Below are positions 36,299 to 44,020 of a stretch of 64,000 bases of DNA, piece after piece (the first letter of the stretch is position 1; every line of letters begins with the position of its first letter). The notes under the pieces were generated by a model, which was not told the DNA's origin, searched no databases, and saw nothing but the letters and a program-made list of their open reading frames with translations. Source of the stretch: an uncultured Psychroserpens sp. (GTDB taxonomy: Bacteria > Bacteroidota > Bacteroidia > Flavobacteriales > Flavobacteriaceae); NCBI RefSeq assembly GCF_947501425.1, contig NZ_CANMVN010000001.1, positions 62,001 to 126,000 of the forward strand, in the 5' to 3' direction. A program made the translations under genes and the position numbers.

Positions 36299-36306
36299 TA
36301 AATTTG
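36299..36306 (+). promoter_or_regulatory. candidate -7 promoter element for alkB
   Basis: TAAATTTG (TAnnTTTG) 63 bp before the alkB ATG in the divergent alkB/DUF4175 gap. The -33 position lacks a TTG. Confidence 0.35.
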
Positions 36307-36369
36307 GTAAGATTCTGTTAATTTCGAGGAGTTGTGTTAAAATAAAGACTAAGTTAAAACCTTATTTAC

Positions 36370-37413
36370 ATGAAAGACCTTAAATACCTAGCTGCCTTTT
36401 CAATTCCTGTTGTTGCTTTTATTGGCTTGTACACTAAGGGTTACTTTTCATTTCTCACTCCTTTCTACGCCTTTGTAATGATTCCTGTATTAGAACTCAT
36501 ATTTCCTGTGGATACTAAAAATTTAACTTCTGAAGAAGCAGATCATAAACTAAAGCGACAGATCTTCGATTGGTTATTATACTTGAACCTTCCTATAGTT
36601 TATGGCTTGGTATTCTTCGGAATATATGAGGCTACAACCACAGCAATGGAAACTTACGAATTGGTTGGTGTGATCATTTCCGTAGGTATCGTGTTAGGTG
36701 TTAATGGTATTAATGTAGCTCATGAATTAGGACACCGACAACAAACAAATGAGCGTTTTATAGGTAAGGCCTTACTCCTACCCGCTCAATACATGCATTT
36801 TTACATCGAGCATAATTTTGGGCATCACTTGCATGCAGCCACACCTGAAGATCCCGCAACAGCAAGGTATAATCAAACCGTATATTCCTTTTGGCTGACC
36901 TCAATTTTCAGACAATACATAAGTGCCTGGAACATTCAGAAAAAACTCTTAGACAACAATGATCAACACTTTTTTTCGGTTAAGAACGATATGTTATGGT
37001 ATGTTGTTTTTCAAGCCGCTTATTTGATTCTGGTTTTTATGTTTTTTGGTGCATTAGGGTTACTATTTGCGTTGACTTCGGCAATTATAGGGTTTGTTTT
37101 GTTAGAAACCGTAAACTACATCGAACATTATGGATTACTCAGAATAAAAACAAAATCTGGCCGCTATGAGCGCGTCAAAGAAATGCATTCCTGGAATTCT
37201 AACCATGTTATTGGCAGGATTGTACTTTATGAACTCACCAGACATAGTGATCATCACTTTAAATCTTCAAAAAAATACCAAATATTAGACTGCCATGATG
37301 AGAGTCCGCAAATGCCATATGGTTATCCTACGTCTATGGTATTAGCCATGGTTCCTCCGCTTTGGTTCAAGATTATGAATAAGCGTGTACCTAAGGAAAT
37401 GATCCTAACCTAA
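36370..37413 (+). CDS. alkB: alkane 1-monooxygenase (AlkB)
   Basis: Membrane-bound non-haem di-iron monooxygenase that hydroxylates the terminal carbon of n-alkanes. All His clusters are present: HELGH (118-122), HNFGHHLH (148-155), NYIEHYG (249-255) and HSDHH (292-296), set among about six transmembrane helices. Length 347 is at the short end of the family (typically 370-410), with no fused rubredoxin and no rubredoxin, reductase or alcohol dehydrogenase gene next to it, so electrons must come from elsewhere. Distinguishing a true alkane hydroxylase from a related xylene-monooxygenase-like enzyme needs phylogeny. Confidence 0.9.
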   Translation: MKDLKYLAAFSIPVVAFIGLYTKGYFSFLTPFYAFVMIPVLELIFPVDTKNLTSEEADHKLKRQIFDWLLYLNLPIVYGLVFFGIYEATTTAMETYELVGVIISVGIVLGVNGINVAHELGHRQQTNERFIGKALLLPAQYMHFYIEHNFGHHLHAATPEDPATARYNQTVYSFWLTSIFRQYISAWNIQKKLLDNNDQHFFSVKNDMLWYVVFQAAYLILVFMFFGALGLLFALTSAIIGFVLLETVNYIEHYGLLRIKTKSGRYERVKEMHSWNSNHVIGRIVLYELTRHSDHHFKSSKKYQILDCHDESPQMPYGYPTSMVLAMVPPLWFKIMNKRVPKEMILT

Positions 37414-37422
37414 TTTAATATT

Positions 37423-38859
37423 TTACTCCACCAGTAATTTCATTGTTGTATTCATTAGCTTTGAATTAATATGAACCAAATATAAACCAGCTGGTAAATC
37501 ATTAACGTTCATTTTAAAGCTTTGGTGTTGATTCGCATCTAATTGTTTAACTCGTTTTCCTAACACATCAAATATTTGAATATTGTAGGTTTCAGAACCT
37601 ACAGGGAAATCTATTGTAACAAAATCATGACTCGGATTCGGATACAATTTAAACCTTTCAAAATTCTGACTTTCTAACAATAAAGTAGATTCATTATACA
37701 GTCTTACATGTCCAGATTTATTGCCATTGCCATCATTCCACATTGCACCAATCGCGATGATGTTTCCTGTTTCATTTATGCTCACGGCATTACCTGAGAG
37801 ATCTTGAAAAGCCTCGCCATCAATATCTTCCCCAAGTTGTGACCACGAACCATTTATCTCTCTGTATACCGATGAGCTACCAAAATTAGCGCCACTATTT
37901 CCATTACCTGCATCATTATTACTTGCTCCAACAACAACTAACGACCCATCTCCATTCATATCTAATGCTAAACCAAAAAAACCTACTAATTGTTCTCCAT
38001 TAATTCTTAAGCCTACTTGATTCCAATCTCCATTCATAAACTCGTAAATCTCTACATATTCTGCTGAAGACCCTGTAATAAATCTTGATCCGTCACTATT
38101 AAAGCAAACTTGAGACCCTAAACCGTCAAATTCGGCGCCACCATTTATATCAGAACCCATTTGTATCCATGAACCTTCAATAAATTCATAAACTCTTACC
38201 TGGCCAGAATTATTTGCTATATCATCATTTTGATTTGCACCAACAATAATCCGATCTCCACTATTATTAATATCGACCGAAATCATGTTCTCGTCTGGTG
38301 ATTCTGGCAAAATATCTGTTCCTATTTGCGTCCATGTTCCTCCCATGTTTTCGTAAACCCTAACTTGATCAATTGCTGAAGCAACAAAACGCGTTCCAGA
38401 TGCATTCATTCTAACGCTAGTCCCGAATAAATCAAATGAGCCGATCCCCTCAATATTTGAACCTATTTGTGTCCAAGTACCATTTAATTCTTCGTAAACT
38501 GCCACCATTCCTACAAAATTATTTGCAAAATAGGAGCTTGTTGCAAAAATAGTTCCGGCATCATTAAAACTCACCTGCCAGCCAATATTAACAGAAATGG
38601 CTGTAGCATCAATTGTGTTACCTACTTGAGTCCAGGCACTTCCATCGTTTTCATAAACCTTAACGTGTCCTGCAGAACCTAAACCTACTACACTAGCATA
38701 TTGAGCGCCTACCACCACTCTGTCTCCAACAGCATTTAAGCTTACAGAAGTTCCAAATTCATCATCAGGTCCTTCACCGTCAATATCATCTCCAGATTGT
38801 AGCCATTGTGCTTGTAACATAACAGGAACAAACAGTAATACAAGTAATAATCGTTTCAT
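37423..38859 (-). CDS. secreted FG-GAP-like repeat protein with T9SS type A sorting domain
   Basis: A 478-residue exported protein: signal peptide (MKRLLLVLLFVPVMLQAQW), seven or so beta-propeller-like units each containing a pattern like VSLNAVGDRVVVGAQ and GHVKVYENDGSAWTQVG, and a C-terminal sorting domain (LYPNPSHDFVTIDFP, then NDLPAGLYLVHINSK). The repeat period is about 60-66 residues. Such proteins are exported by the type IX system and either released or attached at the surface. It has two paralogues at 52270 and 53757. Its stop is 9 bp from the convergent alkB stop. Ligand unknown. Confidence 0.88.
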   Translation of the reverse strand: MKRLLLVLLFVPVMLQAQWLQSGDDIDGEGPDDEFGTSVSLNAVGDRVVVGAQYASVVGLGSAGHVKVYENDGSAWTQVGNTIDATAISVNIGWQVSFNDAGTIFATSSYFANNFVGMVAVYEELNGTWTQIGSNIEGIGSFDLFGTSVRMNASGTRFVASAIDQVRVYENMGGTWTQIGTDILPESPDENMISVDINNSGDRIIVGANQNDDIANNSGQVRVYEFIEGSWIQMGSDINGGAEFDGLGSQVCFNSDGSRFITGSSAEYVEIYEFMNGDWNQVGLRINGEQLVGFFGLALDMNGDGSLVVVGASNNDAGNGNSGANFGSSSVYREINGSWSQLGEDIDGEAFQDLSGNAVSINETGNIIAIGAMWNDGNGNKSGHVRLYNESTLLLESQNFERFKLYPNPSHDFVTIDFPVGSETYNIQIFDVLGKRVKQLDANQHQSFKMNVNDLPAGLYLVHINSKLMNTTMKLLVE

Positions 38860-38941
38860 AATCTTTTCTTTATTGATTTATAAACATCAAAATTAGAGTT
38901 TCATCGAATACGAAAACATACGGCAACTTACGTATTTTTAA

Positions 38942-38949
38942 TACCTTTG
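38942..38949 (+). promoter_or_regulatory. candidate -7 promoter element for gltX
   Basis: TACCTTTG (TAnnTTTG) 19 bp before the gltX ATG, giving a short leader. No clear -33 element. Confidence 0.45.
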
Positions 38950-38968
38950 CAGTTCTTAAATTGTAACC

Positions 38969-40480
38969 ATGACAAAACCCGTTCGTGTGCGATTTGCACC
39001 CAGCCCAACAGGACCATTACATATTGGAGGTGTTAGAACAGCACTTTTCAACTATTTATTTGCAAAAAAACACAATGGTACATTTGTGCTTCGTATAGAA
39101 GATACAGATCAAAACCGTTATGTTGAAGGCGCTGAGGATTATATTGTCGAATCATTAAATTGGTGCGGAATCCCATTTGATGAAGGCGTTGGAAAGAATG
39201 AAAAATTTGGACCATACAGACAAAGTGAACGTAAGCATTTGTACAAGCAATACGCAGACGAATTAATAGCTAAAGGTCATGCTTATTATGCATTTGACAC
39301 TGCTGAAACTCTAGATTTTCATAGAAAGGACCATGAAGCTAAGGGAAAAACATTTATTTACAATTGGCACAATCGTCTAAAGTTGAGCAATTCTTTATCG
39401 CTTTCCGAAGAAGAGGTAAAAGCCAAACTCAATGCAGGTGACGATTATGTGATTAGGTTTAAATCGCCACAAGACGAAACATTATATTTAAAAGATATCA
39501 TTCGTGGTGATATTAAAATTGACACCAATGTTTTAGACGACAAAGTATTATTTAAAAGTGATGGAATGCCAACCTATCACTTAGCCAATATTGTAGATGA
39601 TCACCTGATGGAGATTTCACATGTGATACGTGGTGAAGAGTGGTTGCCCTCTTTGGCCTTGCACTTTCAGTTATATGCTGCTTTTGGATGGGATGCACCT
39701 GAGTTTGCCCATTTACCATTAATATTGAAACCAACAGGAAAAGGGAAATTAAGTAAACGTGATGGTGATAAATTAGGATTTCCAGTGTTTCCGTTAGAAT
39801 GGAACGATCCAAAATCTGGTGATGTGTCTAGAGGTTATAAAGAAGATGGATATTTCGCAGAGGCGATGGTTAATTTCTTAGCTTTTTTAGGGTGGAATCC
39901 AGGAACTGAACAGGAAATATTCAGTTTAGAAGAATTGATAAATGCTTTTGAATTGGAACGTGTAAACAAGGCAGGAGCTCGATTTGATCCAGATAAGATC
40001 AAATGGTTTAATCATCATTACATGCAAGAACAAGACAATTATTCACTAGCAGTTGCTTTTCAGAATTCGAGAGAAGAATTATCAGAAATTGATACACAGT
40101 ATATAGAAATGGTCATTGCCTTAATCAAAGAACGTGCAACCTTTGTAAATGAGTTTTGGAGCCTGAGCCATTTCTTCTTTACAGCACCTGATTCTTATGA
40201 TGAAAAAGCCTTTAAAAAGGCTATTAAAGATGATACTACAGATATTTTAACCAAACTAATAGCCATCATTGAAAGTGTAGATGATTTCACGGTTGAACAT
40301 CTTCAAAATACGGTTAAGGGATGGATTACATCCAGTGAAATTGGCTTTGGAAAAGTGATGATGCCATTGCGTTTAGCGCTTGTTGGTGCTTTGCAAGGTC
40401 CCGACGTGTTTGATATCATCTATTTGATAGGAAAAGCTGAAACCGTAAAACGTATTCAAGCTTTGATCTCTAAGAGTTAA
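38969..40480 (+). CDS. gltX: glutamyl-tRNA synthetase
   Basis: Class I aminoacyl-tRNA synthetase charging tRNA-Glu. Residues 8-20 read RFAPSPTGPLHIGG, the HIGH-type motif, and the ATP-binding KMSKS-type motif appears as KLSKRDG near residue 263. The 503-residue length is standard for a discriminating or non-discriminating GluRS; a separate GlnRS gene at 44021 suggests tRNA-Gln is charged directly. The stop overlaps that of the convergent PorT-like gene. Confidence 0.96.
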   Translation: MTKPVRVRFAPSPTGPLHIGGVRTALFNYLFAKKHNGTFVLRIEDTDQNRYVEGAEDYIVESLNWCGIPFDEGVGKNEKFGPYRQSERKHLYKQYADELIAKGHAYYAFDTAETLDFHRKDHEAKGKTFIYNWHNRLKLSNSLSLSEEEVKAKLNAGDDYVIRFKSPQDETLYLKDIIRGDIKIDTNVLDDKVLFKSDGMPTYHLANIVDDHLMEISHVIRGEEWLPSLALHFQLYAAFGWDAPEFAHLPLILKPTGKGKLSKRDGDKLGFPVFPLEWNDPKSGDVSRGYKEDGYFAEAMVNFLAFLGWNPGTEQEIFSLEELINAFELERVNKAGARFDPDKIKWFNHHYMQEQDNYSLAVAFQNSREELSEIDTQYIEMVIALIKERATFVNEFWSLSHFFFTAPDSYDEKAFKKAIKDDTTDILTKLIAIIESVDDFTVEHLQNTVKGWITSSEIGFGKVMMPLRLALVGALQGPDVFDIIYLIGKAETVKRIQALISKS

Positions 40481-41160
40481 AACGTGATCATCAGAGCAAA
40501 GGACAACATGTTCTGATTACCTTCGAAACGATCGGTATTTCCTCCAACGTTAAGGTTTTGATCATTCAGCCTATTGAGAATATTAGTAAACCCATAACTG
40601 TACATAGCTCTAAGTTTGAAGCTTCCTATTCCTGCCGAAGCGCCAATAACGCCATTGACATTGAATGGAGAAATTGTAGTAATATCCTCAGCGAGTAAAG
40701 CATCATAACCACTAATGATATAGTTGCTTTGGGAGTCATCTTCAAGCTTTAAGTCGCCATTGTATTGTAATTGCGGACCAATATCAATTGTTAGATTATC
40801 ACTCAACAGTTTGGCATGAAACATAAAAGCTAATTGTACAGCCAGAAGATTGTATTCAATTTGTTCCACTGTTGAAGACATGAGTGATGGCGTTCCGGAT
40901 ACTTCAAGTGTGTTTTGAGAGAACTGTAGCCCATAACTTACTGTATACCATTTATGTGGAATATCAACTGTAGCTACCATTCCTCCTGTGAAACCATTTC
41001 CGCTTTTAGTAATAAAGTTATCTGTTTTGATATCGTATTGGGTTAATCCGCCAATGATTCCAATTCCATTTTTGATAGCATATCGCTTATGTTGTGCCAT
41101 TGACATTGTAACAAATCCAATACAAACAACTACTAATAAAATAAACTGCTTTTTTTGCAT
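40477..41160 (-). CDS. PorT-like outer-membrane beta-barrel protein
   Basis: A 227-residue protein from the ATG at 41160 (an in-frame TTG 24 bp upstream is unlikely). A signal peptide ends near VTMSMAQ, and the rest alternates amphipathic strands of small beta-barrels: GNGFTGGMVATVDIP, WYTVSYGLQFSQNTLEV, LTIDIGPQLQYNGDL, FKLRAMYSYGFTNIL, ending MLSFALMITF with a terminal aromatic residue as in outer-membrane barrels. The closest family type is the PorT/OmpW-like barrels of Bacteroidota. Role unknown. Confidence 0.8.
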   Translation of the reverse strand: MQKKQFILLVVVCIGFVTMSMAQHKRYAIKNGIGIIGGLTQYDIKTDNFITKSGNGFTGGMVATVDIPHKWYTVSYGLQFSQNTLEVSGTPSLMSSTVEQIEYNLLAVQLAFMFHAKLLSDNLTIDIGPQLQYNGDLKLEDDSQSNYIISGYDALLAEDITTISPFNVNGVIGASAGIGSFKLRAMYSYGFTNILNRLNDQNLNVGGNTDRFEGNQNMLSFALMITF

Positions 41161-41181
41161 GTGATTACTGTGTGATTTGAG

Positions 41182-41189
41182 CAAATATA
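41182..41189 (-). promoter_or_regulatory. candidate -7 promoter element for the PorT-like gene
   Basis: Minus-strand TATATTTG (TAnnTTTG) 21 bp before the ATG at 41160; supports choosing that start. No clear -33 element. Confidence 0.4.
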
Positions 41190-41236
41190 ACTTAATTTAG
41201 TAACTGATTATTTTATCTAACCATTAAAAACGTGAT

Positions 41237-42163
41237 ATGGAACAATTTATTTACATACCAATTATCTTTTTCATCTTAATCATATTGATTTCGGCTTTCT
41301 TTATAGTTAAACAACAAACTGCTGCTATTATAGAGCGTTTTGGACGCTATCAAAGTATAAGACATTCAGGACTCCAAATGAAAATTCCCTTAGTAGATCG
41401 TATAGCGGGAAAATTAAGTTTGAAAATTCAACAATTAGACGTGATTATCGAAACCAAAACCTTAGATGATGTTTTTGTTCGATTAAAAGTATCTGTGCAG
41501 TATAAGGTTATAAGAGACAAGGTTTATGATGCCTTTTACAAACTGGATTACCCACATGATCAAATTACATCATATGTCTTTGATGTAGTGCGTGCTGAAG
41601 TCCCTAAAATGAAACTTGATGACGTATTTGTGCGCAAGGATGATATTGCTATTGCTGTAAAAGCTGAGCTAAATGACGCTATGATGGATTATGGTTATGA
41701 TATCATTAAAACTCTTGTTACTGATATCGACCCTGATGCTCAGGTAAAAGAAGCTATGAATAGAATTAATGCTTCTGAACGTGAAAAAATCGCCGCTCAG
41801 TTTGAAGGCGATGCTGCGCGTATCTTAATTGTTGAAAAAGCAAAGGCTGAAGCCGAAAGCAAACGCTTACAAGGTCAGGGTATCGCAGACCAGCGTCGTG
41901 AAATTGCAAGAGGTTTAGAAGAGTCTGTTGAGGTGCTTAACAAGGTTGGTATTAACTCTCAAGAAGCATCAGCACTTATCGTTGTTACACAGCATTATGA
42001 TACATTACAGGCTATAGGTGGAGAAACAAACAGTAATTTAATACTATTGCCTAACTCACCTCAGGCTGGAAGCAACATGCTAAACGATATGGTTGCAAGC
42101 TTTACGGCAAGTAACCAGATTGGAGAAGCCATGAAAAATGCACAAAAGAAAACAGATGACTAA
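41237..42163 (+). CDS. SPFH/Band 7 (stomatin-like) membrane protein
   Basis: A 308-residue protein with one N-terminal transmembrane segment (about 5-27) and an SPFH domain starting at VKQQTAAIIERFGRYQ. Characteristic blocks are GLQMKIPLVDRI, TKTLDDVFVRLKVSVQYKV, and ASEREKIAAQFEGDAARIL followed by an Ala/Glu/Lys coiled coil. Stomatin-type proteins oligomerise in membrane microdomains and often regulate proteases or transporters. The usual NfeD partner gene is not adjacent; it is followed directly by a terminator, so it is monocistronic. Confidence 0.92.
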   Translation: MEQFIYIPIIFFILIILISAFFIVKQQTAAIIERFGRYQSIRHSGLQMKIPLVDRIAGKLSLKIQQLDVIIETKTLDDVFVRLKVSVQYKVIRDKVYDAFYKLDYPHDQITSYVFDVVRAEVPKMKLDDVFVRKDDIAIAVKAELNDAMMDYGYDIIKTLVTDIDPDAQVKEAMNRINASEREKIAAQFEGDAARILIVEKAKAEAESKRLQGQGIADQRREIARGLEESVEVLNKVGINSQEASALIVVTQHYDTLQAIGGETNSNLILLPNSPQAGSNMLNDMVASFTASNQIGEAMKNAQKKTDD

Positions 42164-42192
42164 AGTTTAACTTCGTTAGATCTAAAGATAAT

Positions 42193-42226
42193 GCCTTGAA
42201 ACCTTAGTTTCAGGGCTTTTTTATTT
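42193..42226 (+). terminator. intrinsic terminator of the SPFH gene
   Basis: Ten-bp stem GCCTTGAAAC (42193-42202) with GTTTCAGGGC (42207-42216, one G-U pair), loop CTTA, followed by a T-run to 42226 that overlaps the stop codon of the convergent gene. Confidence 0.92.
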
Positions 42227-43378
42227 AAATGGATGCCGTTCTTCCCAGTCTCTTACTGGATTAGCATACTTAACTACCATTTTCAAAATAGTGTTGGCTA
42301 TGACATTATTAGTGTGTTTTAAGTAAATATACATGCTGTGTGGTTGTGCACCAATAGAGCTTTTTATTTCCATAGCTGTTCTAGCAAAAACAACCTGACT
42401 GTATTGCTGTTCAATCCCAAATATTGCCATATCAAATAACATGTTTAAATACATTTGGTGCTGATGTTGTAAGTCTTGATTATATCCTAAAAAATAGGTT
42501 TCCAGTGTATCATAGTTCTTAATAAACGTATAGAAACCAATAAGTTTTTCATTTAAAAAATAACCATAGATCTTGAAACCATCTTTCAATTGAAGCTTCA
42601 AATTGTAGAAGTGATCTTTGTGTAACTTAAAAGAATTCACTCCGGCATTATCTGACACGTTCTCATACAGTTGATATAGTCTATCTGACAGCTTTTCAAC
42701 CTCATCTAAATTTAACTCAGAGCATTCTATACTACTGCTTTTTTTTCTTGCTGTTCTATAACGTCTTCGGTATTTTTTGTTGAATGCTGAAATATAGTCA
42801 TCGGCAGAATTCCAATTATTTTCAACTTCAAAAATCATATTTGGCTGTGCCTGAGCTTTATAAAGTGCTTCTCTTCGGAAAAAGGAAGCGCTATTATTAA
42901 TTGGATCGTACTCAAAGTAATCTTTATAGCCTACTATTCTTATGTTCTTACCAAATTGATCTTTAATGGTTTTTGATAGGGTTTTCAAACCTTTAGACAC
43001 TGTGTTTAAAAAGTCGTCTTGAGATATTTTTTCAGCATTGAAATACAATCCGTGCTGTCCAGTATGCATTAAGTTTCCAACGATTAGAGCATTTCCTTTA
43101 ACAATCATGGATATTAACCACTTCCCTATTCGTTTGAAGAATGTATTAGATGTCTTTCTGAATACATCATCAAGGTACATTTCAACACGTTGAATAATGG
43201 CTATACCCACTAAAGTTTCCGAAGAAAAAACAGCTAAGAAATAAGACGAGATATTATCAGGGGACGACTCTTCCAAAGCTTTTAAAAAAGGGGTTTTTAA
43301 AAATATATCATCAATTGGCAGGCCATCCCATGAATCGGGTAAATCTGCAACTGAATTGTGTAGTGTATAGTGTATCAA
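42221..43378 (-). CDS. FemAB/GNAT-type acyltransferase-like protein
   Basis: A 385-residue protein with a C-terminal acetyltransferase-like domain of the FemAB/BioF2 (Acetyltransf_6) kind: FNKKYRRRYRTARKK in the middle, GFKIYGYFLNEKLIGFYTFI as the central strands, and YFLGYNQDLQHQHQMYLNML near the binding groove. FemAB enzymes add aminoacyl groups in cell-wall synthesis, but many relatives have unknown acceptors. The start is TTG at 43378, since no ATG precedes the conserved region. A terminator lies in the gap to the upstream DUF1761 gene, so it is probably transcribed alone. Confidence 0.7.
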   Translation of the reverse strand: MIHYTLHNSVADLPDSWDGLPIDDIFLKTPFLKALEESSPDNISSYFLAVFSSETLVGIAIIQRVEMYLDDVFRKTSNTFFKRIGKWLISMIVKGNALIVGNLMHTGQHGLYFNAEKISQDDFLNTVSKGLKTLSKTIKDQFGKNIRIVGYKDYFEYDPINNSASFFRREALYKAQAQPNMIFEVENNWNSADDYISAFNKKYRRRYRTARKKSSSIECSELNLDEVEKLSDRLYQLYENVSDNAGVNSFKLHKDHFYNLKLQLKDGFKIYGYFLNEKLIGFYTFIKNYDTLETYFLGYNQDLQHQHQMYLNMLFDMAIFGIEQQYSQVVFARTAMEIKSSIGAQPHSMYIYLKHTNNVIANTILKMVVKYANPVRDWEERHPFK

Positions 43379-43381
43379 GAG

Positions 43382-43415
43382 AAAAACAAAGGCCGAAAAT
43401 TACAATTTCCAGCCT
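43382..43415 (-). terminator. intrinsic terminator of the DUF1761 gene
   Basis: Arms 43390-43399 and 43406-43415 pair over ten positions with two G-U pairs; on the minus strand they are followed by TTTGTTTTT. It separates the DUF1761 and FemAB-like genes. Confidence 0.7.
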
Positions 43416-43440
43416 CTAATTGTGTTAAATATTTATAAAA

Positions 43441-43929
43441 TTAAGCGGTCCATCCACAAACGATAGCTCCCATTATGGTTAAAGCGACAGTCCAGTATAA
43501 ACCGTTTATCATAATATATTTCCAGCTTTTACGCTCAAACATACCATTAATTGCTATAACAGGAATAAACATAAATATACCTGCAATAGCACCATGTAAA
43601 GCACCGTGCTTAAACGTTCTAAATGCTGTACCGTAATCAGCCATGAAGGCCTCATAAGATGGTTTTGCTAGTTCTGGATCGCCTCCCATTAAGCTAAAGG
43701 CTCCCATTTGATGATTGGTAAGTGCCTGAATAAAAAAGGCTAATAAAAACGACAATACTAATGACACTAAGAAAATAACTGGCATATTACCTTTTTTCAT
43801 TTTCTCTTCTGTCATTTCAGCTTCACGCATCCAGGCGATTCCGAATACTTTTGGATTGTACCAAATAAAACCTAAAATAATAGGCACTATGGCAGCAACA
43901 AGAATTGCTAAAAAATTAAACTCCATCAT
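43441..43929 (-). CDS. DUF1761 family membrane protein
   Basis: A 162-residue protein with four hydrophobic helices (starting MEFNFLAILVAAIVPIILGF). GFIWYNPKVFGIAWMRE, early in the protein, is the diagnostic DUF1761 pattern. The rest has FLVSLVLSFLLAFFIQ, HGALHGAIAGIFMFIP and a final TM. No function is established for the family. Two adjacent ATGs are possible starts (43929 or 43926). It is flanked by terminators on both sides, so it stands alone. Confidence 0.88.
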   Translation of the reverse strand: MMEFNFLAILVAAIVPIILGFIWYNPKVFGIAWMREAEMTEEKMKKGNMPVIFLVSLVLSFLLAFFIQALTNHQMGAFSLMGGDPELAKPSYEAFMADYGTAFRTFKHGALHGAIAGIFMFIPVIAINGMFERKSWKYIMINGLYWTVALTIMGAIVCGWTA

Positions 43930-43963
43930 GATGTAAATTGATTATAGTTAGTATCATAAATGT

Positions 43964-43997
43964 ACAAAAAAACCTCAAAGTGGTGTACTTTGAGGTT
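43964..43997 (-). terminator. intrinsic terminator of glnS
   Basis: Eleven-bp perfect stem AACCTCAAAGT (43971-43981) and ACTTTGAGGTT (43987-43997) with loop GGTGT, followed on the minus strand by a T-run; 24 bp beyond the glnS stop. Confidence 0.93.
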
Positions 43998-44020
43998 CAT
44001 ATACTTATTATATTGAGCTA

